Below are positions 62,284-64,000 of a stretch of 64,000 nt of DNA, piece by piece. The DNA is taken from contig CM041535.1 of the NCBI GenBank assembly GCA_023238725.1, positions 22,005,230 to 22,069,229 on the forward strand, in the 5' to 3' direction. The DNA is from Scortum barcoo (Eukaryota > Chordata > Actinopteri > Centrarchiformes > Terapontidae). Within the stretch, counting starts at the first letter, position 1; each line of letters opens with the position of its first letter. Made by a program: the position numbers and the translations under genes. The notes beneath the pieces are model-generated. The model searched no databases. It was given only the letters and a program-made list of their open reading frames with translations, and was not told the DNA's origin.

Positions 62284-63377
62284 ACCCCTGCTCGCTGGCT
62301 TCCTCACAGTTTTTTTCTCTCTCTCATGCAGTTGTCTCTTTCTGTCTCGTCCCACTCACTACCACCTGTCTGTCCCCACTCCCTAAAATCTCCTCTCTAT
62401 AATCTCTCTCCCACTCAGTCGCCTCTCCTGCCCTGCTCTGTGCAGGAACCAGACAGATGCTAAGGTTTAATGCTTTAATTTGGCTGGCTGTCAGCCCTTC
62501 AATCTCTTTGATAGTTGTACACCTAGTCCCATCGAAGACACTGTGATCCAATTTGGTGCAAGCTGGCACTCGTCAAGACAGACAGGGGTTTGTGAGACGG
62601 CACAGTTTTTTCCTCTGTGCTGTGTGAGAGTGTTGGCATGTTTGTCGGGGTGCATGTTTTTATTTATTTCACCGTGTGTGTGTGTGTGTGTGTGTAGCTG
62701 TGTTGGAGAGAGGGCAGAGACACAAAGAGGAAAAAAGAGAGAGATTTGTCATCTGGCAGCACAAACTGTCTAGTGCACACACACACACATACGGACACAA
62801 ATTCAGGCACTTAAACACACTAAAAATACACATGTAATTAATGCTGCCAGTTTAAAGAGTGCACTGTTTGAAATGTTTACCAGAAAAAGCAAGCACAACC
62901 CTGGAGCGGCATAGCACTGAGTGATCTAGAAAAGAGGTTGGAACAGAGAGAATATACTCTATTGTTAATGGGAGGAATACTTTAGCAGCAGGTGGAGCTA
63001 GGATGGACTCCAACAACGGCCAATCAATCAAATCAGCTCCTGTAATCGCCTTTAAAAGTTGAGGACTCCCCACCGTGACACGCTGACGGTTTTCTAATCG
63101 ACCGAGAGGAGAATCCGGGCCAGCTTCTGAGAGGAAGTTGATGTTTTTTGTACAAGAGGTACACGATTCCACAACACAACTTTTTTATCAATACTGTAAT
63201 GAATGCAAAGTAGCCTAAATGCTCTTCTAAGGGCAGTTCATGTCGATATATCATGCCAATATAGTGATTCATTATGCTTTAGGACACATACATACAACAG
63301 CGTTGTATGTATGTGTGTATGTGTAGCTATTTTGCCAAACAACAAAATGTCTTCTGTTTTTTGTACTGTGATGGAAG

Positions 63378-63735
63378 TGGATGACAAATTAAAGGAAAAA
63401 AAAAATAACCAGTCAAGTGTCTTAATGAGGTGCTGGTTCACCACATGCTGCCAGAAGAGCTTCACAGCACTTTGGCATCGATTCTCCAAGTGAAGAACAC
63501 TAATGGAGGGATGGACACCATTCTTCAAAAGGGTAATCCCTGATTTGGTGTTTTCATGATGGTGGTGCAGAGCGCTGTCTAACACGTCACCAAAATCTCC
63601 CGTATGTGTTCAGTCGGGTTGAGATCTGGTGACTGCAAAGGTCATAGCATGTGATTCACATCATTTTCATCCCCATCAAACCAGTCAGTAACCCCTCGTG
63701 CTTCATGGAGGCACTGCCATCCTGGAAGAGATTAA
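63378..63735 (-). mobile_element. Tc1/mariner-like relic, inverted copy of the one at 26350
   Basis: On plus it begins tggatgacaaattaaaggaa, the same end sequence as the copy at 26350. It then carries, in reverse, the block for the SPDLNPTEH-type transposase motif (tcgggttgagatctggtgac, 63615-63634) and the stretch around agcatgtgattcacatc. The other end is lost near 63735. The minus frame at 63585-63238 reads LDSALHHHHENTKSGITLLK, as in related transposases. It is a truncated, inactive element. Confidence 0.75.
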
Positions 63736-64000
63736 TTTGCCTTCCAGCCATTATTTAAATAAAAAACAGTGTTTTAAGAACCAGTGTCTTCAGGATGTCT
63801 CTATCCATTCAATATACTTCTTAAGGATTCCAGTAAACTTGGCATCTGTTTAAGTCAGCACGTGTTTGTTTACTACACTTAATCAAAGTAGCCATGATGG
63901 ATGGGTACAAATAGAAGAATCGATAGCTGCATTACAAGAAGCCGTGCATGACAATATTGCAAAGAATCACCCATTAACCTAAACGAGTACAGATTCTGTC
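63736..64000. other. Intronic DNA at the window edge
   Basis: Unique sequence; nothing recognised. Confidence 0.5.

Larger units (their letters stand above)
53176..63377. other. Intronic DNA without a recognised gene
   Basis: AT-rich unique DNA with purine- or pyrimidine-rich segments (55020-55320, 55830-55890, 62215-62440). There is an AAAT repeat at 56582-56608, a TC repeat at 62253-62280 and a GT repeat at 62674-62695. A 9-bp unit, agtgattag-like, is repeated about three times at 56946-56971. No exon or element was recognised in this 10-kb stretch. Confidence 0.5.
41649..64000 (-). other. grid2: GRID2 intron 5' of the first exon (partial)
   Basis: Intron sequence running off the right edge of the window, ending with the AG at 41650-41649. 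No upstream GRID2 exon was recognised in it. It is mostly unique DNA with simple repeats and four element relics. Confidence 0.8.

Noticed and set aside
1..64000. CRISPR array, operon or other prokaryotic defence system
   Set aside because: The repeats are microsatellites or transposons, and the genes have spliceosomal introns; nothing bacterial is present.

Overview
The window looks like vertebrate, probably teleost fish, nuclear DNA. It is mostly non-coding, with many CA/TG, CT/GA and poly-A/T tracts and decayed LINE and DNA-transposon copies of types common in ray-finned fish. Only short pieces are protein coding. Nothing prokaryotic or viral was recognised. All identifications come from reading the sequence and from memory of protein families; no search was run.

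The one host gene I can identify is the delta-2 ionotropic glutamate receptor, GRID2 (GluD2), on the minus strand. Two consecutive coding exons of its extracellular amino-terminal domain lie at 41316-41648 and 27187-27392. They are joined by an intron of about 13.9 kb with matching splice phase (phase 1). The rest of the window is the 3'-ward intron (1-27186), the intron between the two exons, and the 5'-ward intron (41649-64000). All other exons fall outside. The upstream exon begins with a copy of the intron's own polypyrimidine tract placed inside the reading frame. This would add 15 in-frame residues to a conserved domain and is the most interesting observation here.

Left intron (1-27186): a frameshifted LINE reverse-transcriptase remnant (150-1045, minus); a dispersed non-autonomous element (about 3673-4115); an internally deleted LINE 5' part (5600-6340, minus); a composite of a duplicated unit, LINE endonuclease sequence and a LINE 3' tail (10201-10850); a TX1/L1-like LINE 3' end (10860-11965); a LINE 3' end with a pentanucleotide tail (18661-19440, minus); a decayed 2.7 kb LINE (20200-22940) with a non-autonomous DNA element nested inside it; and a Tc1/mariner-like relic (26350-26870).

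Middle intron (27393-41315): a small RT fragment with the catalytic YADD motif (28200-28520) and an unidentified 328-bp exon-like open segment on the GRID2 strand (31518-31845). The rest is unique AT-rich or pyrimidine-rich sequence with microsatellites.

Right intron (41649-64000): a 40-bp tandem duplication (43373-43442), a two-copy interspersed repeat (46518-47096), two LINE RT relics (49560-49925 minus, 52870-53175 plus) and a second Tc1/mariner-like relic (63378-63735, minus). Several repeat-free stretches rich in TAAT/ATTA motifs are candidates for conserved non-coding regulatory DNA, which only a comparison could confirm.
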